Of a DNA stretch of 64,000 bases, positions 17,424-25,710 are shown piece by piece. Under the pieces are notes generated by a model. It saw nothing but the letters and a program-made list of their open reading frames with translations. It searched no databases and had not been told where the DNA came from. Position numbers and translations under genes: made by a program. Origin of the DNA: Ruegeria faecimaris (lineage in GTDB: Bacteria; Pseudomonadota; Alphaproteobacteria; Rhodobacterales; Rhodobacteraceae); the NCBI RefSeq assembly GCF_900182615.1, contig NZ_FXTE01000011.1, positions 1-64,000 on the forward strand, in the 5' to 3' direction. The first letter of the stretch is position 1. Each line of letters opens with the position of its first letter.

Positions 17424-18391
17424 TGGCTAGAAAATCTCTTCAAGAAATGTCGGGTATAGCGAGCACGATTGCGCGTTCTGGAGTTAAGACTGCAGATAAG
17501 CCGGTAAAGGCAAACGCCCCTGCCCTCGGCGCGCTTCAAGGATCCCTTGCCGCAATCAGAGAAATTGACCCGGCTCTTATAGACGATTGGGGGCCGATTG
17601 ATCGGCTTGGTGAGTTTACAGCTGTAAACCCTGATGAAGATGATGACAGCTTTGAGAGCTTGAAGTCGAGTATCCAAGACGGTGGCCAACAAGTTCCCAT
17701 TCTTGTCAGAAAATCAAAGTCCGACGGCCGATACGAAGCAATTTATGGGAGGAGGAGGCTCAAAGCCTGTCGTGAACTCGACATAAAAGTCCGTGCTAAT
17801 GTTCAGGATATCGACGATGCTTCAGCGCTTCTCGCCAAGGGGCTTGAGAATGCTGCGAGGCGCAATCTTTCCTTCTACGAGAAAGCACGTTTCGCCGAGG
17901 CGATCCTGACTTCCGGGCATGACACTGCAACAGTGCGGCAAGTATTGAACCTTTCGAAATCAGGGCTGTCTCACCTGACAAAAGTTACGCAACATGTTCC
18001 TGCAAAGATTGGTGACATGATCGGCGCAGCCCCAAAATCTGGCCGCCCAAAATGGACCGTGCTTGCAGAACACTTCGTTGCAGGCAAGCTGGCAGAAGAT
18101 GAAGCTGCAAACCTGCTTGCAACCATTGAGCCATCAATGTCGTCAGATGATCGGCTGGAAATGCTTCTAAAAGCAGCTGCCAAACGTGGTGCGCGACAAA
18201 AAGAAGGTGCAGCCGAAGTCAGCCCAATCGAAGGCGTTACAATCAAATCCACCAACGGATCACTAACAGTTTCGGTCAAAAGAACCGGAGCTAACGCTGG
18301 CTTCGCTAACTGGTTGGACAAAAACATGGCTGAAATCATCAAGCGCTCACACGCTGAGTTTACAGCTGTAAACGCCGAGAAAAAGAACTGA
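17423..18391 (+). CDS. repB: RepB, ParB-type centromere-binding protein
   Basis: The 322-residue protein carries a ParB N-terminal domain (LKSSIQDGGQQVPILVR, then YEAIYGRRRLKACREL), an ENAARRNLSFYEKA motif, and a helix-turn-helix (TVRQVLNLSKSGLSHLTKV). It binds parS sites and recruits RepA for segregation. It starts inside the repA stop. Two perfect copies of the presumed parS palindrome lie inside this gene, at 17614 and 18358, the second close to its stop codon. The intergenic region after it probably encodes the counter-transcribed RNA. Confidence 0.95.
   Translation: MARKSLQEMSGIASTIARSGVKTADKPVKANAPALGALQGSLAAIREIDPALIDDWGPIDRLGEFTAVNPDEDDDSFESLKSSIQDGGQQVPILVRKSKSDGRYEAIYGRRRLKACRELDIKVRANVQDIDDASALLAKGLENAARRNLSFYEKARFAEAILTSGHDTATVRQVLNLSKSGLSHLTKVTQHVPAKIGDMIGAAPKSGRPKWTVLAEHFVAGKLAEDEAANLLATIEPSMSSDDRLEMLLKAAAKRGARQKEGAAEVSPIEGVTIKSTNGSLTVSVKRTGANAGFANWLDKNMAEIIKRSHAEFTAVNAEKKN
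17614..17629. promoter_or_regulatory. parS-like centromere site 2 (inside repB)
   Basis: GTTTACAGCTGTAAAC is a perfect 16-bp palindrome located within the repB reading frame, where it encodes part of FTAVNPDE. An identical copy occurs at 18358 and a near-copy at 16076. Identity of three sites around one partition gene pair is strong evidence for RepB-binding sites. Confidence 0.8.
18358..18373. promoter_or_regulatory. parS-like centromere site 3 (3' end of repB)
   Basis: This is a perfect second copy of GTTTACAGCTGTAAAC, 18 bp before the repB stop. It encodes FTAVNAE, so the same peptide FTAVN appears at both sites, which shows the DNA palindrome constrains the protein. Confidence 0.8.
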
Positions 18392-18414
18392 GGACGAGCA
18401 GAAAGGAGGAAGGC

Positions 18415-18482
18415 AAACAAACAAAACCCCCGAAACCGGAGCTTCGAGGGCTGCTGCGCAAAGCGCAATTCTTAGATTAGAC
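18415..18482 (-). ncRNA. Predicted counter-transcribed RNA (incompatibility RNA) in repB-repC gap
   Basis: On the minus strand a promoter can be read: TTGTAT at 18517-18512, a 17-bp spacer, and TAGATT at 18494-18489. Transcription would begin near 18482. About 35-65 nt later a hairpin (8-bp stem, one G-U pair, 18450-18427) is followed by a U-rich tail (TTTTGTTTGTTT). The result is a roughly 65-nt RNA antisense to the repC leader. repABC plasmids are known to control repC with such an RNA. The exact ends are estimates. Confidence 0.7.
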
Positions 18483-18568
18483 ACCTAGAATCTAGCAGCA
18501 CCCGAATCGCCATACAAGAAAAAACGCTCTTGAGCGAACGGGTAATTTTTGTCTGCCGATAGATAATT

Positions 18569-19663
18569 ATGAAAACACTACAAACATTGGCTCCAAATGG
18601 AGCAACCTTGTCGGGAACGGCAGGGCAGGGGATTTGTACGCCAAAAAAATGGATGCTTCTTCGGGCCGTTGAAGAGGCCAGAGAACCTCTTGGGGTAAAA
18701 TCCACAACTCTCAATGTCCTGAGAGCGATGATTTCCTTTATGAGTGGGGATCAGATTTCTGCGGATCAGGATGATCATCATATCTGCTTCGCTTCCAACG
18801 TAGCGATCGCCAAACGAACTCATGTCAGCGTGCAGACTGTTGAACGCCATATCTCGGCGCTGGTTGAGCTTGGGCTTATCCGTCGCGTCATGAGCGCAAA
18901 CGGTAAACGTTGGGCACGTCGGAACCGACAGGGCAGGGTGGTCACTGCAACTGGACTGTCCTTGATGCCTTTATCTGAACGGCACTCTGAGTTCATCCAG
19001 GAAGCCCAGAGGCACGCTGATCGCGTTCTCGAGTTCACTGTACTCCGCGACAAGGTATCGGCCGCTCTGGCGCGCCTCAGAGAGCTCGTAGCAGACGACA
19101 CCGCGATCTCAGATTTGATGGCCACCGTACGCAATGCTCTGCGTCGCAAACCAGAAGCAAATGTACTAGGCGAACTTCTGGCGGAGATCTCTGTGGAAAT
19201 CTCCCAGATAAAACAGGCAGACACAGAAAATTTGAGGGCCAATGACCATGAAAATGAGGGGCACAAAGAGGACTCTTTGAATCCGATAGTTAAGAAAGAA
19301 AAATATTCTCAGATTCAAGTTTCTCCAGATCAAATGGAGCGCAGCTTTCCACGTTTGTGCTCGGAACTTCGCCTTGCCCGGGATCAGTCGCATTGTGACC
19401 GGCTTATGGACGATATCGCCGAGTACCTACGATTTGGTCAGACCTGGTATGCTATGAAATCTACATATGGCCCAGCTCTCCGTTTCATGGTGCTCGGATA
19501 TATCTTTCAACGAGCTGAGAACATAAAATCTCACCAAGCCTATTTGATCTCACTGATCTCGAAAATCGATCGGGGAGATATGCAACCAACTGCATTGTTG
19601 GCGCATGGTTCAAAAATCCGCGGAAGTGCAGGCCATACCCATGATATCTCCTCACGCTCATGA
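18569..19663 (+). CDS. repC: RepC replication initiator
   Basis: The 364-residue protein resembles RepC initiators of alphaproteobacterial repABC plasmids. The N-terminal half has a winged-helix region (NVAIAKRTHVSVQTVERHISALVELGLIRRVMSANGKRWARR), and the C-terminal half includes the family-like FQRAENIKSHQAYLISLISK. It opens the origin, which in this plasmid type lies inside the repC gene itself. There is no strong ribosome-binding site before the ATG at 18569, consistent with control by RNA structure in the 177-bp leader. It is intact. Confidence 0.92.
   Translation: MKTLQTLAPNGATLSGTAGQGICTPKKWMLLRAVEEAREPLGVKSTTLNVLRAMISFMSGDQISADQDDHHICFASNVAIAKRTHVSVQTVERHISALVELGLIRRVMSANGKRWARRNRQGRVVTATGLSLMPLSERHSEFIQEAQRHADRVLEFTVLRDKVSAALARLRELVADDTAISDLMATVRNALRRKPEANVLGELLAEISVEISQIKQADTENLRANDHENEGHKEDSLNPIVKKEKYSQIQVSPDQMERSFPRLCSELRLARDQSHCDRLMDDIAEYLRFGQTWYAMKSTYGPALRFMVLGYIFQRAENIKSHQAYLISLISKIDRGDMQPTALLAHGSKIRGSAGHTHDISSRS
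19240..19335. other. AT-rich segment within repC, candidate origin of replication
   Basis: This stretch of repC is clearly richer in A and T than its surroundings (for example TTAAGAAAGAAAAATATTC). In repABC plasmids the origin is known to lie in an AT-rich part of the repC coding sequence. No iterons were recognised, so the placement is an inference. Confidence 0.4.
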
Positions 19664-19718
19664 GTTCAGAACAATAGGTGCAGTACATGCCATCGGTCTA
19701 TTGTGAATTGAATGCCAA

Positions 19719-19737
19719 TGTATTACATTGTACTACA
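19719..19737. promoter_or_regulatory. Tandem palindromic operator before toxin-antitoxin operon
   Basis: Two 9-bp near-palindromes, TGTATTACA and TGTACTACA, are spaced exactly 10 bp apart, one helical turn, 22 bp before the antitoxin start. Ribbon-helix-helix antitoxins usually bind such tandem sites to repress their own operon. Confidence 0.55.
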
Positions 19738-19758
19738 CTGCGGAAACAGGTGATTGCG

Positions 19759-20043
19759 ATGAGTACCAGCCCATATTCAATCCGTCTCGACGAAGACCTG
19801 AGAAAGACCCTGGAACGGGAAGCTGCGATCGAAGATCGACCGCCTGCACAACTCGCCGTACGGGCAATTAGAATGATGTTAGAATCCAAAGCCGCTAAAC
19901 GTGCAGCCATTGATGCGGCTGTTGAAAAAGCAGACCAAGGCAAGTTCATCACGGCAGACGAAATGAATGCCTGGATAGACAGCTGGGATACCGAGAATGA
20001 ACTTTCGGCTCCGGTAGCAAGCGGGCAATCAAATAGCCAATGA
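19759..20043 (+). CDS. Ribbon-helix-helix antitoxin (ParD/RelB-like)
   Basis: The 94-residue protein begins MSTSPYSIRLDEDLRKTLEREA, a ribbon-helix-helix DNA-binding start. It ends in an acidic tail likely to cover the toxin (ITADEMNAWIDSWDTENE). It neutralises the toxin encoded by the next gene, which it overlaps by ATGA. The ATG at 19759 is preferred over an in-frame start at 19678, since the RHH domain begins here and the operator-like repeats sit just upstream. Placed next to repC, the pair probably stabilises the plasmid by post-segregational killing. Confidence 0.85.
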   Translation: MSTSPYSIRLDEDLRKTLEREAAIEDRPPAQLAVRAIRMMLESKAAKRAAIDAAVEKADQGKFITADEMNAWIDSWDTENELSAPVASGQSNSQ

Positions 20044-20321
20044 AGATTATATTTCTCGAAGATACGGCCCGGGACATTCAATGGTTCCGTTACTACTACA
20101 CGTCAGTTTTTCCCGAAGGCAGCGAAAAGGCACGAACTCAGCTCAAAGCCATTCAGCTTACTCTTGCAGCCAACCCTTATGCAGGTCACCCGAGTGACAC
20201 ACGCCGAGACATACGGGAGCTTTCAGTGCCGCGAACCCCATTCACGCTGATCTATCGTGTAATGCCCACCCAGATAGAAATTCTGCGTCTCTGGGATACC
20301 CGCCAAGGCGCGGATTACTGA
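20040..20321 (+). CDS. RelE/ParE-family toxin
   Basis: The 93-residue protein has the RelE/ParE pattern: DTARDIQWFRYYY near the N-terminus, a central NPYAGHPSD, RELSVPRTPFTLIYRV, and the terminal strand IEILRLWDTRQG. ParE-type toxins inhibit gyrase and RelE types cleave mRNA; sequence alone does not decide between them. It overlaps the antitoxin by four bases and ends the replication/stability block. Confidence 0.87.
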   Translation: MKIIFLEDTARDIQWFRYYYTSVFPEGSEKARTQLKAIQLTLAANPYAGHPSDTRRDIRELSVPRTPFTLIYRVMPTQIEILRLWDTRQGADY

Positions 20322-20593
20322 AACCAGGGTTTGAATACTGGTGGTATATAGCGAGCGGGGTAGGGGGCAAGCAACCGAACCTGTTTTGTTATTCGACCTC
20401 TAGCTTCTGCACAGACGGCGGATTCCGGACTTTCTCTGCATGAGCGAGCCGATCATGGTGCAACGTTGAAAGCCGACATACACATTTGCTGCAAGCCAGG
20501 AATTTCTCTGCACCGCCGCATGGCGGCTGAGAGCCCAATTTCGCAAATGCTGCGAGATGCATGAATGGCCGCAACGCGCTTCGCACTAATTTT

Positions 20594-21520
20594 TTATTGC
20601 ATGTTTTTCAACAGTGCCGCTGCAACCATCAGATCCAAATGCGCGCCGCCGGCATTCTTGTAGAGGGTGATGTCTTCGCTTTGTCGCGCCGGAGCATTGA
20701 TCGCCATATCGTACAGATCGCCTTGCACGTCTTCCGTGGTCAGAACGCCGCTCGCGATCGGCTGGCATAGGTCGCCCGACCCGTCAACGGCGGTAGGGCG
20801 GTAATCCACAAAAACGCGGGCCTTGGAGATCAGTTCATCATCTGCTTCGCGCATGGTTGGGGTGAAACCGCCAACAAGGTCAACATGGGAGCCGGGCCTG
20901 ATATCGTTGCCGCAAATCAGGGGCGTCTGAGCGCCGGTTGCAGAAGTGATGATATCGGCGGAAGCGACTGCCTCCTCAAGATTGGAGACAATCGTTGTTG
21001 TATGACCGCGCCCGGACAGTGCCGCTTGGAGCGGTGCCAAGCGTTCCGGTCGACGGTTCCACAACAATACATTTTGCACCCCCGGGCGCATGGCCAGATG
21101 TGCATTGGCCAACGCCGCCGCGATTGGCCCCGCGCCAATAACCAGCAGTGACTTGCTGTCCTCGCGCGACAGAAGCCGGGAGCCGAGGGCGGAATCAGCA
21201 GCAGTTTTCCAACGGGTCAGTTCAGGGCCGTCCAGAACAGCGACGATTTGTTTGCTGCAGTTATCCACAACGACGAATATTGCATGTTCGACAGGGGTGG
21301 GGGGCGACCGGTCCTGGTTTGGCGGAAATATCGAGGCTACTTTCATACCCGCGCCAACCCCAGGAAGAATAACACCGCGTCCGAAAAGCGAATACGGCAT
21401 ATCCGAGAGAAGAATATCCTGAACCTGCGGCGGTGGGTAGCGATGGCCGCGAATAAGCGCTTCTATCGCAATATCCCACGTCAGCTCCCTGCGGATGTCA
21501 TCTGCAGCAATATAGCGCAT
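20594..21520 (-). CDS. Ornithine cyclodeaminase/mu-crystallin family, likely delta-1-pyrroline-2-carboxylate reductase
   Basis: The 308-residue protein has the family's substrate lysine region (LTRWKTAADSALGSRLLS), a Rossmann site VIGAGPIAAALANAH, and SATGAQTPLI. Many members are imine reductases rather than cyclodeaminases. It follows the enolase-superfamily gene by 9 bp on the same strand. A known pairing joins cis-3-hydroxy-L-proline dehydratase (enolase superfamily) with a delta-1-pyrroline-2-carboxylate reductase of this family, giving L-proline. That pairing is the best explanation here; ornithine cyclodeaminase or alanine dehydrogenase activities are alternatives. Confidence 0.78.
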   Translation of the reverse strand: MRYIAADDIRRELTWDIAIEALIRGHRYPPPQVQDILLSDMPYSLFGRGVILPGVGAGMKVASIFPPNQDRSPPTPVEHAIFVVVDNCSKQIVAVLDGPELTRWKTAADSALGSRLLSREDSKSLLVIGAGPIAAALANAHLAMRPGVQNVLLWNRRPERLAPLQAALSGRGHTTTIVSNLEEAVASADIITSATGAQTPLICGNDIRPGSHVDLVGGFTPTMREADDELISKARVFVDYRPTAVDGSGDLCQPIASGVLTTEDVQGDLYDMAINAPARQSEDITLYKNAGGAHLDLMVAAALLKNMQ

Positions 21521-21529
21521 TCAGTGCCT

Positions 21530-22633
21530 CTAAGCCTGAATTGAGGCGATAGGCTCGCCCAGCAGGTCCCAATCCGGAGTGACACCCAGGCCGGGTTTGT
21601 CGGACATCGACATGAACCCGTCCTTGATCACTGGCCCGCCTTCGGCAATGGCATGCGTGTGATACTCGTGGAAGGTCGAAGACTGGAAATGCAGATCGCG
21701 TGGTGTGGCGTGGGCCAGATGCGCGATGGCGGAATCGCCGATCTCGCCGCACCATGTGTCTTCGATGGTCATGATGATGCCAAGGGTGGCGCAGACATCA
21801 CGGATGACGCGGGATTTGGTGAGCCCGCCCAGGCGGCTGATCTTTAGGTTGATCGCGTCCATGGCTCGGTCCTGGTGACCCCTTAGAACGGCCTGCAGGC
21901 TGCCCATGCATTCATCAAGGATCATCGGTTGCCGGGCATGATCGCGCACCACACGGCATTCTTCGTAGGTTTCGCAGGGCTGTTCCAGATAGAAGTTGAG
22001 ATCGGCCACCGCTGCGGTCACGCGCACGGCATCATGCTGCCGCCAGCCGCAATTGGCATCGGCGCCAAGGCGGTTGCCTTCCCACAGCTTGTCGACAACC
22101 TTGTGAATGCGCAGGATGTCTTGGTCGGCGTTTTCGCCAACTTTCATCTGAAACTGGTTAAAGCCTTGTTCCTGATAGGCGGTGATGCGTTCGGCCATTT
22201 GGTCCGGGTCGGCGCGCGACACGACCTTGAACAGGCGTACCTCATCCTGAACACGCCCGCCCAGCAGGTCACAGACCGGGCGTCCCGTAACCTGACCCAG
22301 AATGTCATAACAGGCGACATCAACAGCGGATTTCACGTAGGGGTGCCCTTTGAGCAGCTTGTCCATCAGTAGGTTGATTGCTCCGACATTCGTCGGATCC
22401 TGCCCGATCAGGCCCGGTCCCATCGTCACGATCCCGGTGCGCGCGCCCTCGGCATAAGCCGGTAGATACGCGGGGCCTAGAGGGCAGATCTCACCGACGC
22501 CGGTCACGCCTTCATCAGTGAGGATTTGCACGACAGTGCTGTCAAAGGCAGCAAAACTTTGATTGGCCCAGGAATAATGGCCCTCTTTCATCGGCAAGCT
22601 GACCTGATACAGGTTTATCTGCGTGATTTTCAA
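21530..22633 (-). CDS. Enolase-superfamily (muconate-lactonizing subgroup) enzyme, probable cis-3-hydroxy-L-proline dehydratase
   Basis: The 367-residue protein has the complete metal and acid-base set: K in FQMKVG, DAN of GADANCGW, E of LEQPC, DE of LDECMG, the second K in INLKISRLGG, and EDTWCGE on the last strand. The N-terminus MKITQINLYQVSLPMKEGHY and the GPAYLPAYAEGAR stretch recall the hydroxyproline-betaine epimerase and cis-3-hydroxyproline dehydratase group. Cotranscription with a pyrroline-2-carboxylate-reductase-like gene favours the dehydratase. Proline-betaine or hydroxyproline-betaine epimerase is the alternative. It diverges from the GlxA-type regulator gene. Confidence 0.75.
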   Translation of the reverse strand: MKITQINLYQVSLPMKEGHYSWANQSFAAFDSTVVQILTDEGVTGVGEICPLGPAYLPAYAEGARTGIVTMGPGLIGQDPTNVGAINLLMDKLLKGHPYVKSAVDVACYDILGQVTGRPVCDLLGGRVQDEVRLFKVVSRADPDQMAERITAYQEQGFNQFQMKVGENADQDILRIHKVVDKLWEGNRLGADANCGWRQHDAVRVTAAVADLNFYLEQPCETYEECRVVRDHARQPMILDECMGSLQAVLRGHQDRAMDAINLKISRLGGLTKSRVIRDVCATLGIIMTIEDTWCGEIGDSAIAHLAHATPRDLHFQSSTFHEYHTHAIAEGGPVIKDGFMSMSDKPGLGVTPDWDLLGEPIASIQA

Positions 22634-22750
22634 TGGTCTTTTCCTTTTCCAAGTTGTGCCGATCCGTGCGCCAGTAAGTATTGTCTAGATGCGAGTGAAG
22701 TGAATAGTATGTAAGGGTCAAAAACTTGTATCTTTTGTTGGCGTGAAATC

Positions 22751-23788
22751 ATGAGAAACCGCGAGAGCTATCAATGGGTCGGCCCAACCATGCCGAAGCC
22801 AGATATTGAAACGCCGCTGAAAGTGGGCATTGTCCCGACTCCTGACTTTACGCTCATGTCGTTTTCATGTCTTGTCGAATATCTACGTCTGGCGGCGGAT
22901 GAAAGCGACTATAGCCGACAAGTTTATTGTTCCTGGGATGTCCTTGCCGCAGACAATGCGCCGATCCGATCCAGCAGCGGATTATATATCCTTCCGACGG
23001 CCAATATTGGCGATCTGGAAGCGTATGATGTTTTGGTTTTTCATGGGGGCATTGTCCATTCGGAACGGGCGGTGCCCGCTTATATTTACGAGGCCATCGA
23101 GACGGCGATGCGGTTGAATGTTCCGATTGTTGGCCTGTGCACCGGTCAATTTATGTTCGCCGAGTTGGGGCTTTTGGACAAGCGTCGTTGCGCAGTGCAT
23201 TTTTCACTGGAACCAGTGCTGCGGCGGCATTTTCCTGAAATTACACCAATTTCCGACCAGCCAGTGGTAGATGATGGCCAATTTGTCACCTGTCCGGGCG
23301 GGCTGGCTTCGATTAACCTTGGGACGCACCTTGTGTCGCGCCATTGCGGGGCGGCGCGAGCCGAGAAAGTTCTGCATTACCTGATGGCGGAAAAGAGAAG
23401 CATTTTTGATACCCCCGGCGATCAGCACCACAGCTTCATCGGCGAGCAATGCTCAGATCGCCGTGTTGTGAATGCCATTGGGATCATGCGTCAGCGGATG
23501 TATGAACGTTGTGACATCTCCGACATTGCCATGCAGGTTGGGACGACCAAGCGAGAATTGACAAGACTTTTCAACAGACATCTGCGCGTGCCTCCGGCCA
23601 CCTATTGGCGCGACATCCGATTGTCTTCGGCACATTGGATGATTGTTAATACGGATCGCTCGGTGACGCAGATCGCTTATGAGTGCGGCTTTACCGACAG
23701 TTCGCATCTTATTCGGTGGTTTCAAAAGCGATACAAACTAACCCCAACGGCACTACGGCGCAGCAACAGCCGTATTGGTGTACATTGA
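22751..23788 (+). CDS. GlxA-family transcriptional regulator (DJ-1/PfpI-like domain + AraC HTH)
   Basis: The 345-residue protein has an N-terminal DJ-1/PfpI-like domain (VGIVPTPDFTLMSFSCLVEYLRLA; nucleophile-elbow Cys in IVGLCTGQFMFAELG) and a C-terminal double helix-turn-helix of AraC type (ISDIAMQVGTTKRELTRLFNRHL; SVTQIAYECGFTDSSHLIRWFQKRY). It sits between the divergent hydroxyproline-like genes and the TRAP operon, so it likely regulates both. An alternative start at 22790 (MPKPDIE) exists; neither start has a strong ribosome-binding site. The pairing of GlxA-type regulators with amino acid or betaine catabolism is common. Confidence 0.87.
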   Translation: MRNRESYQWVGPTMPKPDIETPLKVGIVPTPDFTLMSFSCLVEYLRLAADESDYSRQVYCSWDVLAADNAPIRSSSGLYILPTANIGDLEAYDVLVFHGGIVHSERAVPAYIYEAIETAMRLNVPIVGLCTGQFMFAELGLLDKRRCAVHFSLEPVLRRHFPEITPISDQPVVDDGQFVTCPGGLASINLGTHLVSRHCGAARAEKVLHYLMAEKRSIFDTPGDQHHSFIGEQCSDRRVVNAIGIMRQRMYERCDISDIAMQVGTTKRELTRLFNRHLRVPPATYWRDIRLSSAHWMIVNTDRSVTQIAYECGFTDSSHLIRWFQKRYKLTPTALRRSNSRIGVH

Positions 23789-24010
23789 CAACCTACCAAT
23801 AATTGTCCCTTTCGTACAATTAACGATCCAACATCTGCTTGATAAAAACACGTAGCAGGTTGGGATTCATGAGTGTTTCTCAGTCGCGTCTGATCCTTGG
23901 GGGGAAACAAGGCCGATAACTTATACAAGGTTGCACTGCGCCGTCGGCGTGCCTGCTAACCCTGTTGAGTCGCCAGCCCGCCTTGGAAGAACTGAAACAG
24001 GAGGAGAAAC

Positions 24011-25027
24011 ATGTTGAACCGGTTCAAAAAAACGGTTGCGATTGCGTCTCTGGCGGCGATGTCGGCAGGTAGCGTATTCGCGAGCGACGAAGAATTCACA
24101 TTCAAAATAGTCAGCACCGCCGGGGATGCGGATTCGCCTCAGGGCAAATCCATCACCATGTGGGCGGAGCGTATGTCGGAACTGTCGGATGGCCGGATCA
24201 CCGGGCAGACTTTCTTTCAGGGCGAGCTAGGCGGCCAGCAGGAAGTATATGACCAGATGCTGCGCGGCAATGTGGACATGCTCCTGGAGGTTCCCCAAAC
24301 GTCCTATGACGAACGCATCGGCGTTATGAACCTGCCATATCTGGTCAGCACATGGGAAGAAGCCAATGAAGCCTTTTCGGAAGGCGGCTGGATCGAAGAG
24401 ATCGTGAACCCGCTGTTGGCCGATACCGGTGTTAAGTGGTTCGGTGCTTATCCCGAAGGGTTTGGCGGTGTCGCGACTGCAGGTGGATACGCGACAAACT
24501 ATGAGGACGCCAAAAATCTCAACATGAAAGTGCGCGCCCAAACCTTCTTCCCGATCCCGCAAACTATCAACGCGATGGGCTTCCAGGCGGTTCCGATTGA
24601 TTGGAACGAAGTTTACACCTCGATCCAGACCGGCGTTGTATCTGGTGACTCGGGCAACGTGATCTATTGGGACTATGAGTATTTCGGCGACGTGCTCGAT
24701 TATTTCGTGGCCACACAGCACCGGTTCAACTTCTCCGGTGTAATGATGAGCAACGAGGTCTGGAATTCACTTGATATGGAAGATCAGGCGATCGTCTCGC
24801 AGGCGGCGCAAGAAGTGATCGACAAGCAATTCGCGGAAGCCCGTGCCGAAGACGAGAAGTGGATCAAGACCGCTCAGGAAAACGGCATGGAATACATTGT
24901 TCCGACTGACGAGGAAATCGGATCATGGGCAAAGGTGGTCCGCGAACAGGTCTGGGGCGAAGCCGAGGCAGTAATCACCACAGAGATCATGGACAAGGTT
25001 CGCGCAAGCGCACCTGCGTTCGAATAA
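24011..25027 (+). CDS. TRAP transporter substrate-binding protein (DctP family), operon 1
   Basis: The 338-residue protein has a Sec signal peptide (positive start, hydrophobic stretch, cut near VFASDEE) and the DctP fold, with MTMWAERMSELSDGRI-like text, LGGQQEVYDQMLRGNVDM, and the region KVRAQTFFPIPQTINAMG, which holds the conserved substrate-carboxylate Arg. It binds an organic or amino acid in the periplasm and passes it to the membrane subunits. The start has AGGAGGAG upstream. A strong hairpin follows the gene before dctQ. Confidence 0.9.
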   Translation: MLNRFKKTVAIASLAAMSAGSVFASDEEFTFKIVSTAGDADSPQGKSITMWAERMSELSDGRITGQTFFQGELGGQQEVYDQMLRGNVDMLLEVPQTSYDERIGVMNLPYLVSTWEEANEAFSEGGWIEEIVNPLLADTGVKWFGAYPEGFGGVATAGGYATNYEDAKNLNMKVRAQTFFPIPQTINAMGFQAVPIDWNEVYTSIQTGVVSGDSGNVIYWDYEYFGDVLDYFVATQHRFNFSGVMMSNEVWNSLDMEDQAIVSQAAQEVIDKQFAEARAEDEKWIKTAQENGMEYIVPTDEEIGSWAKVVREQVWGEAEAVITTEIMDKVRASAPAFE

Positions 25028-25052
25028 GACTCTCTGACGTGATGTGAAATAC

Positions 25053-25081
25053 CCTGTCTCCCAGCGTGTTCGGGAGACAGG
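25053..25081 (+). other. Strong intercistronic hairpin between dctP and dctQ, operon 1
   Basis: CCTGTCTCCC and GGGAGACAGG form a perfect 10-bp stem with a 9-nt loop, ending 23 bp before the dctQ start. No T-run follows. Such hairpins can protect the upstream mRNA from 3' decay or partly stop transcription, so the binding protein is made in excess over the permease. Confidence 0.7.
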
Positions 25082-25104
25082 ACTATTTATGGGAGGTGAT
25101 CACA

Positions 25105-25686
25105 ATGAGCAAGAAACCAAGCGGCATTTTGGGTGTGGTGCTGAACGCAATTGACCTTTTTGACTCGGTTTTGACGGCCATCGCAAAACCGGTTGTCTTT
25201 GTTCTGGGCATGGTCATTGCCGTTGCCTTTGCGGGTGGAGTATTCTTCCGTTCGATTGTGGGTACGCCGGTATTCGGGCTTGAAGAGATCATCCTCCTCA
25301 GTGTGATGTGGTTCTATCTGATAGGCGCGGGCCTTGCGTCTAGTGAACGCTCGCATTTGTCGGCGGATTTCATTCCCCTGATTTTCACAAACAAGAAAAT
25401 CGTGCAGGCCATTGCGCTGTTTGCGACGACCATCTCGTTGGTCCTGTCGGTATTCATCCTGCTCTGGAGCCTTGATCTGTTTAGCTGGGGTGTCGCCAAA
25501 GGACAGGCCACTTCGGTTTTCCGTGTGCCCTGGTACATTTCTCAATTCAGCCTGGTTGTAGGGTCGATCCTGTTTATCGTCTATCTGACACGGGATTTTC
25601 TGCATGACCTTTTGGTGCTGATTTATGGGGAGGAGGATGATGCGCAGGACGCCGATTCATCCCAATCCTCACAGCACTGTCTTTGA
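25105..25686 (+). CDS. TRAP transporter small permease (DctQ family), operon 1
   Basis: The 193-residue protein has four hydrophobic segments (for example PVVFVLGMVIAVAFAGGVFF and QAIALFATTISLVLSVFILLW) and the DctQ-type central motif GLEEIILLSVMWFYLIGAGLASSERSHLSADF. I chose the ATG at 25105 because GGAGGTGAT sits upstream; the frame extends back to 25066 over the hairpin, which is unlikely to be coding. It is an inner-membrane partner of DctM. Confidence 0.88.
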   Translation: MSKKPSGILGVVLNAIDLFDSVLTAIAKPVVFVLGMVIAVAFAGGVFFRSIVGTPVFGLEEIILLSVMWFYLIGAGLASSERSHLSADFIPLIFTNKKIVQAIALFATTISLVLSVFILLWSLDLFSWGVAKGQATSVFRVPWYISQFSLVVGSILFIVYLTRDFLHDLLVLIYGEEDDAQDADSSQSSQHCL

Positions 25687-25710
25687 GGCAGGTATCGAAA
25701 GGAAGTTTGA

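Noticed and set aside
23801..23821. AATTGT-N9-ACAATT dyad upstream of TRAP operon 1 as a GlxA-regulator operator
   Set aside because: The arms are only 6 bp and AT-rich, and no second copy was found near the divergent hydroxyproline genes, so the evidence is too thin.
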